From Nocardioides panacisoli (lineage in GTDB: Bacteria; Actinomycetota; Actinomycetes; Propionibacteriales; Nocardioidaceae), in NCBI RefSeq assembly GCF_019448235.1, contig NZ_CP080409.1:1178001-1242000 (forward strand): a stretch of DNA of 64,000 nt. The letters run 5' to 3'. The position numbers and the translations under genes are program-made. Of this stretch, positions 53,693 through 61,604 are shown piece after piece. The notes beneath the pieces were generated by a model that was given only the letters and a program-made list of their open reading frames with translations, was not told the origin of the DNA and did no database searches. The number at the start of each line of letters is the position of its first letter. Positions within the stretch are counted from its first letter, which is position 1.

Positions 53693-54868
53693 ATGGCCAC
53701 CTCGCCGGACCTGGCGGCGTTGGCCCGTGATCTGGTGCGCATCCACGACGCCGTACTGACCGGGGCCACGCCCCCGCAGCAGCCACGCGCCCTGGTCGCC
53801 CGCTCGTGGTCGCGGATGCTCGACCTCGGGCTGGACCCTTCGGCGCGCAACGACCGCAACCCGTTGACGCCCGCCGAGCTCGAGGCGCGGCGGCGACGCT
53901 CGCGCCTGTCGCTGGTCATCGAGGAATTGCGACTGGTGCTGGCCAGTGCCGCCGACGCCTCGCGCTACCTCGTCGTGGTGACCGACGCCGACGGCGTGGT
54001 GCTGTGGCGCGACGGCTCGGCCGCCGTACGCCGTCACGCCGACCGGCTGGGGTTCGCCGAGGGGGCGACCTGGACCGAGGGCACGGTCGGCACCAACGCG
54101 ATCGGCACCGCCCTGGCCGAGGCGGCTCCGGTGCAGCTGTTCTCCGCCGAGCACTTCGAGTCCGCGCAGCACCCCTGGTACTGCACTGCGGCACCGGTGC
54201 ACGACCCGGCCGACGGCAGCCTGCTGGGCGTGGTCGACGTCAGCGGCCCCGCGCTCAGCCTGCACCCGACGGTGCGGGCGCTGGTGACCACGGCCGTCCG
54301 GCTCGCCGAGGCTCAGCTCTGGCGGCGCCACGAGGAGCGGCTCGACGACCTGCGTCGCGCCGCCGCTCCCCTGCTCGGCGGGGCGAACGGTCCGTTGCTG
54401 GTCGTCGACGACCACGGCTGGGTCGCCGCGGAGCACGGCGTGAGTGGACGCGACCGCATCGAGGCGCCGCAGGCCGAGCGGACCGTCGCAGTGCCCGGAC
54501 TCGGCCTCTGCGTGCCCGAGCGCCTCCACGGCGGGTGGCTGATCCGTCCGAGTGCGCCCCAGCAGCTGACGGCGCGACTGGAGCGGGGCGCCGGACAGGC
54601 GACGCTGGTGATCCACCACGGCGAGGAGCCGTGGGTGCGGACGCTGACGCCGCGGCACGCCGACATCCTGACCCTGCTCGTGGCAGTCGGACCGAGTGGC
54701 GCGACGGCGGCCGACCTCAGCCGCAGCCTGTTCGGTGACGGCGACCACGAGGTGTCGGTGCGGGCGGAGATCTCCCGGATGCGGCGCACGCTGGGCGCGC
54801 TGGTGGCGACCAACCCCTACCGGATCCGTGACGGCGTCGAGGTCAGCGTGGTGACCTCAGCCGAGTAG
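53693..54868 (+). CDS. GAF-domain transcriptional regulator
   Basis: A 391-residue protein resembling the N-terminal half of AcoR/acetoin-type activators. A helical N-terminus with RSWSRMLDLGLDP precedes a GAF domain (about 80-200: YLVVVTDADGVVLW, GTVGTNAIGTALAE, PWYCTAAPVHDP). There is no sigma-54 AAA+ domain. The C-terminus (about 320-391) is a winged helix-like segment (TPRHADILTLL, ISRMRRTLGALV). Such regulators usually activate a neighbouring oxidoreductase gene in response to its substrate. Divergent from the monooxygenase. Confidence 0.88.
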   Translation: MATSPDLAALARDLVRIHDAVLTGATPPQQPRALVARSWSRMLDLGLDPSARNDRNPLTPAELEARRRRSRLSLVIEELRLVLASAADASRYLVVVTDADGVVLWRDGSAAVRRHADRLGFAEGATWTEGTVGTNAIGTALAEAAPVQLFSAEHFESAQHPWYCTAAPVHDPADGSLLGVVDVSGPALSLHPTVRALVTTAVRLAEAQLWRRHEERLDDLRRAAAPLLGGANGPLLVVDDHGWVAAEHGVSGRDRIEAPQAERTVAVPGLGLCVPERLHGGWLIRPSAPQQLTARLERGAGQATLVIHHGEEPWVRTLTPRHADILTLLVAVGPSGATAADLSRSLFGDGDHEVSVRAEISRMRRTLGALVATNPYRIRDGVEVSVVTSAE

Positions 54869-55675
54869 CTGGGGCTCGTGGCGACGCCACGTCGCCATCG
54901 CCTGCTCGGTGAGCGGACCGGGGACGCTCCACTCCCGGTCGTCCCACCGGTGCACCGGCTGGACGTCCCTGGTCGTGGAGACGAGGAAGACCTCGTCGGC
55001 CTCCCGCGCCACCGCGATCGGCTCGTCGACCTCACGTGCGCCGCACCAGTCCAGGACCAGGGCACGCGTGATGCCGGGCAGGCACCCGCTGGCGAGTGTC
55101 GGCGTACGCAGCTCGCCGTCGACGGCGTAGAAGACGTTGGTGCCGGTGCCCTCGCACAGGTTGCCCGCGACGTTGGCGAAGATCGCCTCCGAGGCGTCGT
55201 GGCGGCTGGCACGGTCGAGCGCCATCACGTTCTCGGCGTACGACGTGGTCTTGAGCCCGGCGAGGGCGCCGTGCTCGTTGCGCGGCCACGGAGCGGTGAC
55301 GACGGCCGTGCTCTCCGGATGCGGCGCCATGGGGGCGACGACGACGATCGAGGTGAGGTCGGCATCGCCGCGACCGGACCCGAGCGGTGCGTCGCCGCCG
55401 GTGACGGTGATGCGGATGCGCCCGAGCGGCAGGACGTAGCCCTCGAGCAGTTCCGCGACGCCCTGCCGGATGGCGGCGATGTCTATCCGCGGCAGGCCCA
55501 GGCCTTCGGCGGAGCGTTCGAGGCGCTGGAGGTGCGCGGCGAGCGCGAACGGTTGCCCGTTGACCACCTTGACGGCCTCGAAGACCGCGTCGCCGACGGT
55601 CACCCCGTGGTCGGTGACGGGCACCGCGGGAGCGGTGGGGTCGGACAGGACTCGGCCGTTGATCCATGCGCGCAC
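54857..55675 (-). CDS. Fold-type IV PLP enzyme, probable aminodeoxychorismate lyase
   Basis: A 272-residue protein of the branched-chain aminotransferase/4-amino-4-deoxychorismate lyase family. The catalytic Lys is in GLKTTSYAENVMAL; CEGTGTNVF and GCLPGITR are family motifs. Its short length and N-terminus MRAWINGR favour PabC (last step of p-aminobenzoate synthesis) over BCAT or D-amino acid transaminase, but this family is easily confused. GTG start after GGTGAGG. Overlaps the GAF gene end by 12 bases in convergent orientation. Confidence 0.8.
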   Translation of the reverse strand: MRAWINGRVLSDPTAPAVPVTDHGVTVGDAVFEAVKVVNGQPFALAAHLQRLERSAEGLGLPRIDIAAIRQGVAELLEGYVLPLGRIRITVTGGDAPLGSGRGDADLTSIVVVAPMAPHPESTAVVTAPWPRNEHGALAGLKTTSYAENVMALDRASRHDASEAIFANVAGNLCEGTGTNVFYAVDGELRTPTLASGCLPGITRALVLDWCGAREVDEPIAVAREADEVFLVSTTRDVQPVHRWDDREWSVPGPLTEQAMATWRRHEPQLLG

Positions 55676-55730
55676 GGCCTCACCGTAGCGAGTCCCGAAC
55701 CCCTCCTCCGACACGCAGGACCCCCCGGTT

Positions 55731-55759
55731 TTGTACGGCCCGCGACGCTGGGCTAGTGT
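55731..55759 (+). promoter_or_regulatory. Promoter of the tRNA-Gly/Cys/Val array
   Basis: TTGTAC (55731-55736) and TAGTGT (55754-55759) are separated by exactly 17 bases and lie 43 bases before tRNA-Gly. This is a good housekeeping-sigma promoter by spacing and hexamers. Confidence 0.7.
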
Positions 55760-55801
55760 TCCTTCACGCATCGCCCGGTCAGCACGAACGGGAGATCGCA
55801 A

Positions 55802-55874
55802 GCGGACGTAGCTCAGTTGGTAGAGCGCAACCTTGCCAAGGTTGAGGTCGCGAGTTCGAGCCTCGTCGTCCGCT
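55802..55874 (+). tRNA. tRNA-Gly (anticodon GCC)
   Basis: Acceptor GCGGACG/CGTCCGC, D arm GCTC/GAGC, anticodon stem CAACC/GGTTG with loop TTGCCAA, T arm GCGAG-TTCGAGC-CTCGT. Anticodon GCC. Discriminator T; CCA not encoded. First of three tRNAs in the array. Confidence 0.97.
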
Positions 55875-55934
55875 CGGAGAGGTCAGAACCACTGGCCGAC
55901 CAACGGTCGGTGTCACGGCCGGCCTGCAATCCAT

Positions 55935-56005
55935 GGTGGGTTGGCCGAGAGGCGAGGCAACGGACTGCAAATCCGTCTACACGGGTTCGAATCCCGTACC
56001 CACCT
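55935..56005 (+). tRNA. tRNA-Cys (anticodon GCA)
   Basis: Acceptor GGTGGGT/ACCCACC, anticodon stem ACGGA/TCCGT with loop CTGCAAA, T arm ACGGG-TTCGAAT-CCCGT. Anticodon GCA. The discriminator is T (U), as expected for tRNA-Cys. Confidence 0.97.
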
Positions 56006-56037
56006 CGAGACGGGACACCCTCCCACAACTCAATCCG

Positions 56038-56112
56038 GGGCGATTGGCGCAGCGGTAGCGCGCTTCCTTGACACGGAAGAGGTCACTGGTTCAAACCCAG
56101 TATCGCCCACCA
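56038..56112 (+). tRNA. tRNA-Val (anticodon GAC), integration site of the island
   Basis: Acceptor GGGCGAT/ATCGCCC, D arm GCGC/GCGC, anticodon stem CTTCC/GGAAG with loop TTGACAC, T arm ACTGG-TTCAAAC-CCAGT. Anticodon GAC. Unlike the other tRNAs here, the 3' end is followed by CCA (56110-56112). Island genes begin immediately after it, so its 3' part is the probable attL core. Confidence 0.96.
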
Positions 56113-56128
56113 ACGTTTTCGCAGGTCA

Positions 56129-56157
56129 GGCCCGGTTTTCCGCGTGGAAGCCGGGCC
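56129..56157 (+). terminator. Hairpin after tRNA-Val(GAC)
   Basis: Arms GGCCCGG and CCGGGCC enclose a shorter TTCC/GGAA pairing. It lies 17 bases past the tRNA end and probably terminates the array transcript. Confidence 0.65.
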
Positions 56158-56159
56158 GT

Positions 56160-56178
56160 CGTGCAACATACGTGCAAC
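56160..56178 (+). repeat. Direct repeats CGTGCAAC, possible integrase arm sites
   Basis: Two copies of CGTGCAAC start at 56160 and 56171, spaced by 11 bases, between the tRNA and the Xis-like gene. Short phased direct repeats beside a tRNA attachment core are typical arm-type binding sites of tyrosine integrases or Xis. The remaining ~110 bases to the Xis-like gene hold no recognisable gene. Confidence 0.4.
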
Positions 56179-56286
56179 TAGCTTTCAAGCGTTCGTCGAA
56201 AAGACCAACCGTTGGGGCAGGCCGGCGCGGCCGACCTCGGTTGCTCGGTCAGACCCGCTACTCCTGCGCGACACTGGTCATCGCGG

Positions 56287-56508
56287 TCACGACCGCGCAC
56301 TGGGGATTGGTCGCATGAGGGCGTCGACATCTTCGGGCTTGACCCGCAGGTTTGGCCTTCGGGTCTTGCCGCAGGTGTAGGCGGGCAGTTCGCCGGTGGC
56401 GATGCGGCGTCGGATGGTCTTGACTGACACGTCCACGCGTCGTGCTGCGGCGGCCAGGGTCAGCCACCGGGGCTCGCTGGGCTCCTCGATCGACGTGGTG
56501 GTGGCCAT
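56287..56508 (-). CDS. Excisionase-like helix-turn-helix protein
   Basis: A 73-residue protein with the excisionase/MerR-type winged HTH: WLTLAAAARRVDVSVKTIRRRIATGELPAYTCGKTRRPNLRVKPEDVDALM. The ATG at 56508 gives MATTTSIEEP. In integrated actinobacterial elements such a gene normally sits beside the integrase and controls excision, but no integrase is present here. It starts one base after the stop of the next small HTH gene, so the two form an operon. Confidence 0.8.
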   Translation of the reverse strand: MATTTSIEEPSEPRWLTLAAAARRVDVSVKTIRRRIATGELPAYTCGKTRRPNLRVKPEDVDALMRPIPSARS

Positions 56509-56509
56509 G

Positions 56510-56716
56510 TCACTCACCAGCTCGGAAGAAGCGTCGCAGTTCGGCGACGGTGGTGTAGAGCCGGCCGGTGCCGTTGAAGCGCCACCAGCGTGGCCCCACG
56601 CCACGTCGTCTCCAGTCCCGCACCGTTCGGGGTCGGGTGCGGATGAAGTGGCAGAACTCCTCAAACAAGATGATGCCGTTGTCGTCCCACTCTTCGGGGA
56701 TGGTGATGGGTGTCAT
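56510..56716 (-). CDS. Small helix-turn-helix protein
   Basis: A 68-residue protein with an excisionase-like fold: FEEFCHFIRTRPRTVRDWRRRGVGPRWWRFNGTGRLYTTVAELRRFF. The Tyr-Thr-Thr-x2-Glu-Leu ending is typical of small HTH proteins of mobile elements (AlpA/Xis-like). Two such genes in tandem suggest a regulatory pair for excision or transfer. The 132 bases up to the relaxase stop hold its promoter region and nothing else recognised. Confidence 0.75.
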   Translation of the reverse strand: MTPITIPEEWDDNGIILFEEFCHFIRTRPRTVRDWRRRGVGPRWWRFNGTGRLYTTVAELRRFFRAGE

Positions 56717-56848
56717 CGCGACTACCTCTCGTCGGTGGCCACCGCCGGGTGCGTCGGCCCGTTGCTGGAGAGAAGCAACATCACGACGGGCATTTCGGAC
56801 ACGTACTGGGCACGTTTGTCGAGATCGCTTCGGATCTGACGGGTGAGG

Positions 56849-59533
56849 TCAGGGCGTGATCACGTTTGTCTTCGGTCCGGTGGGCGGCATCGGCGGTGGT
56901 TCGCGGCGCGGCTTGGGCTTGGTACGCAGCATGGCGGCCTGCAGGCCAACCGGCGACGGGGCGTTGGGCCCGTACTGTTCGATGTCGTCGGCGGCGCGTT
57001 CGGCGGCGTGGGCGGGTCCGAGGTCGGCGCGGTCGCGGCTGAACATCTCGACCCACTGTTGGCGGGCGTCGTCGTGGGTGTCGGCGACCAGGTGTGCGAC
57101 GTTGTGGGTGCGTCCGCGGGTCAGCGCGACGTAGGCCGCGGCCGCGGTGGTGGCCTCGCCGACGGCGAAGTGGGCGGTGTCGACGGTCTCGCCCTGGGCG
57201 CCGTGGACGGTGGTGGTGTAGGCGAGCTCGACGTGCTGCTGGACGTAGGAGGCCGGCAGGCGTCGTACTCCGTTGGTGCCGTCGATGGTGAGTGCGCCGT
57301 CGGCCTCGACGGCGGTGACGGTCCAGGTGTCGCGGTTGGCCACGGCCAGGTCGCGGTCGTTGCGCCGCGTCGCGACCCGGTCACCTGCCCCGACCTGTTC
57401 ACCGCGTGCGGTGGCCACACTCCGCTCACCGTTTCGCTCACCAAACCGCTCACCAGTTCGCTCACTAGTGCCGTTCCGGTGGTCGCGGATCGCGGCGTTG
57501 AGGTCGCTAACCTGCTCACGGGTGTCGGCAATGACCAACGCGTCGTCGGTCTGCGCCAGGGCCGCGGTGCGCTCCACCTCGGAGCCATGCACGACGACCT
57601 CACCACGCGCTACGAGTGCGTCGAAGACCTCACCAGATTGCTCACCAGCACGCATCAACAGACTCAACTCGGCGTACTCGACATCAGCGAACCGATGCAC
57701 GCCGTCCAGGTCGAGACATGCATCGGGCGGTGTCCAGCGTGCCGCGAGGTCGAGGACACCGCCACGACCGACCGCCGGCAACTGATGCCGATCCCCCACC
57801 AGCGCCACTCTCGCGTGGGCGTGGTCGGCGATGGCGAGCAGGGCGCGGGCGGTGTCTTGGTCGAGCATCCCGGCCTCATCGACCAGCAGCACGTCGCCGG
57901 GCCGCAGCCGTGCACCAACGTCCGGCACCGCGTCGGTGTGGGACCAGTGGCCATCCTCGTCCCAACGATAGCCGTGCTGATGAACAAGCCACGCGGCCGA
58001 GAACGCGTGGGTGCCGACCTGCCGTCGAGCTGCTTGGGCCGCCTTGAGCGTCGGCGTTGCAACGACGAGTCGGTGGTCGTTGGTGGCCAGTGCTTGGCGT
58101 GCGGCGGCAAGGGTGGTGGTCTTCCCGGTCCCGGCAGCGCCCTCGACCACCAGCAGTCCAGCATCACCGGTGAGCGCTCGGACGACCCGCTGCTGGGCCG
58201 GGTCCAAATGGCCGAGCCCCCGATGCGCTGCCCCATCGATGACGGGTCGCGCTGCCCGCGTGACGATGCGGTCCACCAGATCCGACTCGACCGCGAGGAC
58301 CCGTTCGGAGGTGAGGCTGCGGACGTGCTCCGGGACGTCCTCCCGCTCGAGCAGCGGTACGCACCGATCCATGGCGCGATGGGTCACGTCCTCGACCAGC
58401 TCCTGCCGGACTGGACGTTCGGTCACGACATCGGCGGAGGCGACGATCCGTTCGACCTCGCCACGGATGTCGGCGGCGTTCCATGCCGACCGGCGGGAAC
58501 CGAGTCGAGTGAGCGCGAGGTCGGCGGCGGCGTCCCGGCTGAACAGTCCGATCGGCATCCCCGGCTGCAGTACGGGCAGATCGGGAGCCTCAAAGCCGAG
58601 CTCGTCCAGCTCGTGGTTCCAGGCCGCGACGAGGTCGGCACCATCCTTGGGCACGACCTTGTCGGGGCGCGCGTCTGCCCACGCTCGCCGGTCCCAGGCA
58701 CGGCGGAGTCGTGGTCCGGGCTCCTCATCCGGATGCTCGGTGCGCCAGTCGGCCTCGTAGCGGTCGACGTGGCGTCCGATCTGTGCGGCACGCTGGCTGA
58801 ACCCACCGGCAAACGGCGCGAGCTCGTGGACCTCACCATCTTCGTCGAGGGTGTACCCGTGTGCCGCGAGCGCTGCCCGGAACTGCGGGTCGCACATCAC
58901 CGCCGCATGCCCGATCCCGTTCAGCGCCTCGATGCTGTCCACCACACCCACCGAATGCAGACCACGCCAGCGCCCCTGGGTGAACACGCGGGCGTTGATC
59001 TGGAGGTGGAGATGTCGGTGCGGGTCACCGGCACGGGAGGTGTAGTGCCGCACCACGGCCGCCTCCATCTCCTCCACCGGGACCTGCACCTGCCGACCCC
59101 GAGGACCGACACGTGTCGTGGCGTGCTCGGCCACCCATCCGATGATCTCCTCCGCCGCACGATCCTGCGCCGCGTCGTACGCCTCGGCAATGTCCGGATG
59201 AAGCGCCGCGACCAGGGACCAGGTCTTGGGCCCGTTGACCACCACCTCCACGAACCGCAGCGCCTGATCGTCCCTCCGTAGCCGGCCCTTGGCCGCACCG
59301 GTCGCAACGTCGTACCCAGCGACCCAGGACTCGTACGCCGGACCGTCGAGCTCACCGGCCTGGTGGACCGCCACTCCCGCATCGCTACGGGTAGCGACCT
59401 GGTGCGTGGCGAGTCCGGTGCCCTCGGCCAAGTAGTAGTCATCAGCGCGGGAGCGGTCGGCCTCGACATAGTTGCGCGCTGCAGCAGGATTGCCGCGGTA
59501 GAACTTCACCCCACCATGCACCGGCCACATCAC
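56849..59533 (-). CDS. MobF family relaxase-helicase (TraA/TrwC-like)
   Basis: An 894-residue protein. The N-terminal TrwC relaxase domain has Tyr33-Tyr34 (candidate nicking tyrosines) and the metal-binding triad HRHLH at 172-176. A RecD-like helicase follows: Walker A GAAGTGKTT at 465-473, Walker B VLLVDEAGML near 560, and late helicase motifs near 770-800 (TVHGAQGETVD, YVALTRGR). It nicks and unwinds DNA for conjugative transfer. It is shorter than many actinobacterial relatives, ending soon after the helicase motifs. No type IV secretion or FtsK-like TraB gene is in the window. Starts GTG-ATG. Confidence 0.9.
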   Translation of the reverse strand: MMWPVHGGVKFYRGNPAAARNYVEADRSRADDYYLAEGTGLATHQVATRSDAGVAVHQAGELDGPAYESWVAGYDVATGAAKGRLRRDDQALRFVEVVVNGPKTWSLVAALHPDIAEAYDAAQDRAAEEIIGWVAEHATTRVGPRGRQVQVPVEEMEAAVVRHYTSRAGDPHRHLHLQINARVFTQGRWRGLHSVGVVDSIEALNGIGHAAVMCDPQFRAALAAHGYTLDEDGEVHELAPFAGGFSQRAAQIGRHVDRYEADWRTEHPDEEPGPRLRRAWDRRAWADARPDKVVPKDGADLVAAWNHELDELGFEAPDLPVLQPGMPIGLFSRDAAADLALTRLGSRRSAWNAADIRGEVERIVASADVVTERPVRQELVEDVTHRAMDRCVPLLEREDVPEHVRSLTSERVLAVESDLVDRIVTRAARPVIDGAAHRGLGHLDPAQQRVVRALTGDAGLLVVEGAAGTGKTTTLAAARQALATNDHRLVVATPTLKAAQAARRQVGTHAFSAAWLVHQHGYRWDEDGHWSHTDAVPDVGARLRPGDVLLVDEAGMLDQDTARALLAIADHAHARVALVGDRHQLPAVGRGGVLDLAARWTPPDACLDLDGVHRFADVEYAELSLLMRAGEQSGEVFDALVARGEVVVHGSEVERTAALAQTDDALVIADTREQVSDLNAAIRDHRNGTSERTGERFGERNGERSVATARGEQVGAGDRVATRRNDRDLAVANRDTWTVTAVEADGALTIDGTNGVRRLPASYVQQHVELAYTTTVHGAQGETVDTAHFAVGEATTAAAAYVALTRGRTHNVAHLVADTHDDARQQWVEMFSRDRADLGPAHAAERAADDIEQYGPNAPSPVGLQAAMLRTKPKPRREPPPMPPTGPKTNVITP
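57423..57470 (-). repeat. 12-bp tandem repeat inside the relaxase gene
   Basis: Four tandem 12-base units, each beginning CGCTCAC on the plus strand, encode repeated Gly-Glu-Arg (SERTGERFGERNGER) in the helicase part of the relaxase. The reading frame is kept since the unit is a multiple of three. Confidence 0.85.
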
Positions 59534-59539
59534 CGCCCG

Positions 59540-59680
59540 TCACTACTCGTCAAAGACCCCTTGAAACGACGAACGGCCCGCCCAACCGGGCGGACCTTCT
59601 ACGAACCTTCGTAGCATGCGTGCCGCCCGTTTGGTGAGCGATCAAGGCGCATTCGAGGCGCCTGTTTCAAGGGTCGTCAA
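59540..59680. other. Candidate oriT: nested inverted repeats upstream of the relaxase
   Basis: Three inverted repeats lie in the ~150 bases before the relaxase start. CCCTTGAAAC (59558-59567) pairs with GTTTCAAGGG (59664-59673). Inside lie CCGCCC/GGGCGG (59578-59593) and CTACGAA-CC-TTCGTAG (59599-59614). Relaxase genes commonly sit beside their oriT, which carries inverted repeats next to nic. The nic site itself cannot be read. Confidence 0.45.
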
Positions 59681-59994
59681 TGGACGTCACTCGAGCTGTC
59701 TGATCGAGCACGGAAGCAGCCCGACAGGCGTTCGGATGGCGATGCTGCGGGCGATCGTGGAGGGCGGTGTCGACGCGGGGACCGCAGCCAACTATCTACC
59801 GAAACGACGCGTCCCACAGCACGCCCCGGTCCCGGCACCATCACCCGGACAGGTCATACGGAACAACCACCGCCGAAGCGCCTCCCACCAGGCTCCGCCT
59901 ACTCCGAGATTTTTTGGACGTTGGGGCTTCGGACACGGCGATGCTTCGTCGACGGTTCCCGAGGTCACCGGGGGAGGGTGCCGGGGTCGGTGGA
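59674..59994. other. Intergenic stretch without a recognised gene
   Basis: About 320 bases between the oriT candidate and the lipoprotein gene. A plus-strand frame from 59616 reads through part of it (with AMLRAIVEGGVDAGTAANYL) but has no family match I know and runs antisense into the lipoprotein gene. Possibly a gene remnant; I do not call it. Confidence 0.5.
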
Positions 59995-60705
59995 CTACCG
60001 GTCTGCGAGGTCCCGGGCCATCGCGAGGAACTCATCGAAGCCCTCGGACTCGATGTCGGCCATCCACGGTTCGGGTCTATCGCCATTGACGGCAAAGCTC
60101 GCGGCCGAGCCGGCGTCGTCGACCAAGCCCTGGCTGTTGACGATGCGGTAGGCCCCGCGCTCGTGCGCTGCACGGTCGGCTTCGCTCCAAACGTCTCGTG
60201 GGACGTCGCTGCCCCACCGGCGGAGCGCGAACCATGCCTGGTCGCCGACCATCTGTTCAGCGATGGCGTCGTAGTCGGCGGGATCGACCGGGCCGAACTC
60301 GAGCCGGAACGTGCCGTCTTCGGCGGACGCCAACTCGCCTCCCATGAACTCATCGATGCGGACCGTGTAGGAGACGTTGACGTAGGTCTCGACCGCATTG
60401 CCTTCGCGTTCCTCGCCCAGCACGATCGGTTCGACGTCCTCGACAGTGCCGAGGGCGGTTGCGTTTGCCTTGCCGATCATCCCGCGGAGGGAGTCGTAAT
60501 GCTCGACCTCGTTGCCTGCCGTGCGGAATACGGTCCAAGGGCTCGTCACGCTCTCGCCATGTTCCCCCTCAGACGTGGTGGAGGTGCGAGACGGGGACGG
60601 CTCGCCGCCTGCGGATGGGGCGTCTGCCGTGGGTGCAGAGGTTCCGCAACCTGCCAACACAATGGCGGCCAGCGCGGCGCTGGCGGGCGTCCCGATGCTT
60701 CGCAT
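59995..60705 (-). CDS. Putative lipoprotein coupled to a secreted protease
   Basis: A 236-residue protein with a lipoprotein signal (ALAAIVLAGC, Cys20) and a Ser/Thr/Pro-rich linker (about 21-50). The mature domain is beta-rich with Trp and acidic residues (YVNVSYTVRIDEFMGGEL, FRLEFGPVDPADYDAI) and has no catalytic motif I recognise. The ATG overlaps the metalloprotease stop by one base (TGATG) and has AGGAG upstream. Translation is therefore coupled to the protease; it may anchor, inhibit or immunise against it. Confidence 0.75.
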   Translation of the reverse strand: MRSIGTPASAALAAIVLAGCGTSAPTADAPSAGGEPSPSRTSTTSEGEHGESVTSPWTVFRTAGNEVEHYDSLRGMIGKANATALGTVEDVEPIVLGEEREGNAVETYVNVSYTVRIDEFMGGELASAEDGTFRLEFGPVDPADYDAIAEQMVGDQAWFALRRWGSDVPRDVWSEADRAAHERGAYRIVNSQGLVDDAGSAASFAVNGDRPEPWMADIESEGFDEFLAMARDLADR

Positions 60706-61295
60706 CAGTACTCCTGGTTCAGGCGATTGACTTCGTTGCTGGAATATGTGTACGAGGTCGCGTTGTCCGGGGCGCCGGTATACATACAGGTGTTGCGGCC
60801 GGAAACATTCGGGTGTCGAAGGCCGACGGTGTGCCCCAGTTCGTGACACGCCAAGGCACGCTTGCCGTACCACGTCGAGAACCCGCCGTCGTAGGTGAGG
60901 TTGATGGTCAGCTTCTGCCCATAGCACCAGCGGTCCGGATGAGATCCCCCGGTCTGTGCCGAGTTCGGGCAGTTGACCCATCCGTAAAAGCCGTTGGCGA
61001 TGTGCCAATCGCGGATGCGGACGTCATAGTTGCTGTTGCTGTCCACCCACTGCCACGTGAATCCAAATCTGGGAAATTGGTTGTCGAGAGCCCAGCTGAT
61101 CATGTTGCCCGTCGCGCCAATGGTGTCGTGGAAGTCGACTCTATGGTGGGTGTTGTTGGCCAAGTTGACTTGGCAGTTGTATCCACCGCAGTTGTCGTTT
61201 GTTGTGGATCCGAAGGCTGAGTTCGCCGGTGCCGGACTCAAAAGCACACCAATGAGCGCGACGATGAGCCCAACGCGGAGCCGACGACCCCTCAT
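60705..61295 (-). CDS. Secreted metzincin zinc metalloprotease
   Basis: A 196-residue protein with a Sec signal peptide (RVGLIVALIGVLLSPAPANSA). The zinc motif HELGHTVGLRH is at 151-161 (HExxHxxGxxH), and Met171 in NTCMYTG fits the Met-turn, so it is a metzincin. Six Cys in the mature part suggest disulphides. No propeptide is evident. The ATG at 61295 directly precedes the signal peptide; a longer TTG start is unlikely. AT content is higher than in the neighbouring chromosome, consistent with acquired cargo. Confidence 0.85.
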   Translation of the reverse strand: MRGRRLRVGLIVALIGVLLSPAPANSAFGSTTNDNCGGYNCQVNLANNTHHRVDFHDTIGATGNMISWALDNQFPRFGFTWQWVDSNSNYDVRIRDWHIANGFYGWVNCPNSAQTGGSHPDRWCYGQKLTINLTYDGGFSTWYGKRALACHELGHTVGLRHPNVSGRNTCMYTGAPDNATSYTYSSNEVNRLNQEY

Positions 61296-61604
61296 GCTCT
61301 CGACGGTACGCGCGGCGCACCGCAGGGTCAACGCTCATGACCCGCCCCTCGGTCCGTGCCACGCGTACCGCGCTCGCGATGGGGGTCGGGAACCGTACAG
61401 CACTTTGTTCCCCAGCGCATCCGTCGTGTCATCGGTTAGCGACCGAGCATCAAACCGTTGTTGATGTCAGGAGATGTCCCGATTGTCGATCGGCTCTCGG
61501 GACAGCCGCAGATGACCCTGAGCTGCGGACGCTCGGATCGCGGCTGCTGCTCCGGATGGACCGCGCGCACGGATGCCTGCGTGAGCGCCGGGCTGCGATG
61601 AGCG
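61296..61604. other. Intergenic stretch without a recognised gene
   Basis: About 310 bases between the protease start and the nhaA stop. It should hold the protease promoter. I see no tRNA, repeat or family-level coding match on either strand. Confidence 0.5.

Noticed and set aside
57423..57470. Tandem repeats as a CRISPR array
   Set aside because: The units are 12 bases, contiguous, without spacers, and encode an in-frame linker of the relaxase.
59616..60089. Plus-strand coding frame after the oriT candidate
   Set aside because: No family resemblance, poor ribosome site, and its second half is antisense to a lipoprotein gene with a clear signal peptide.
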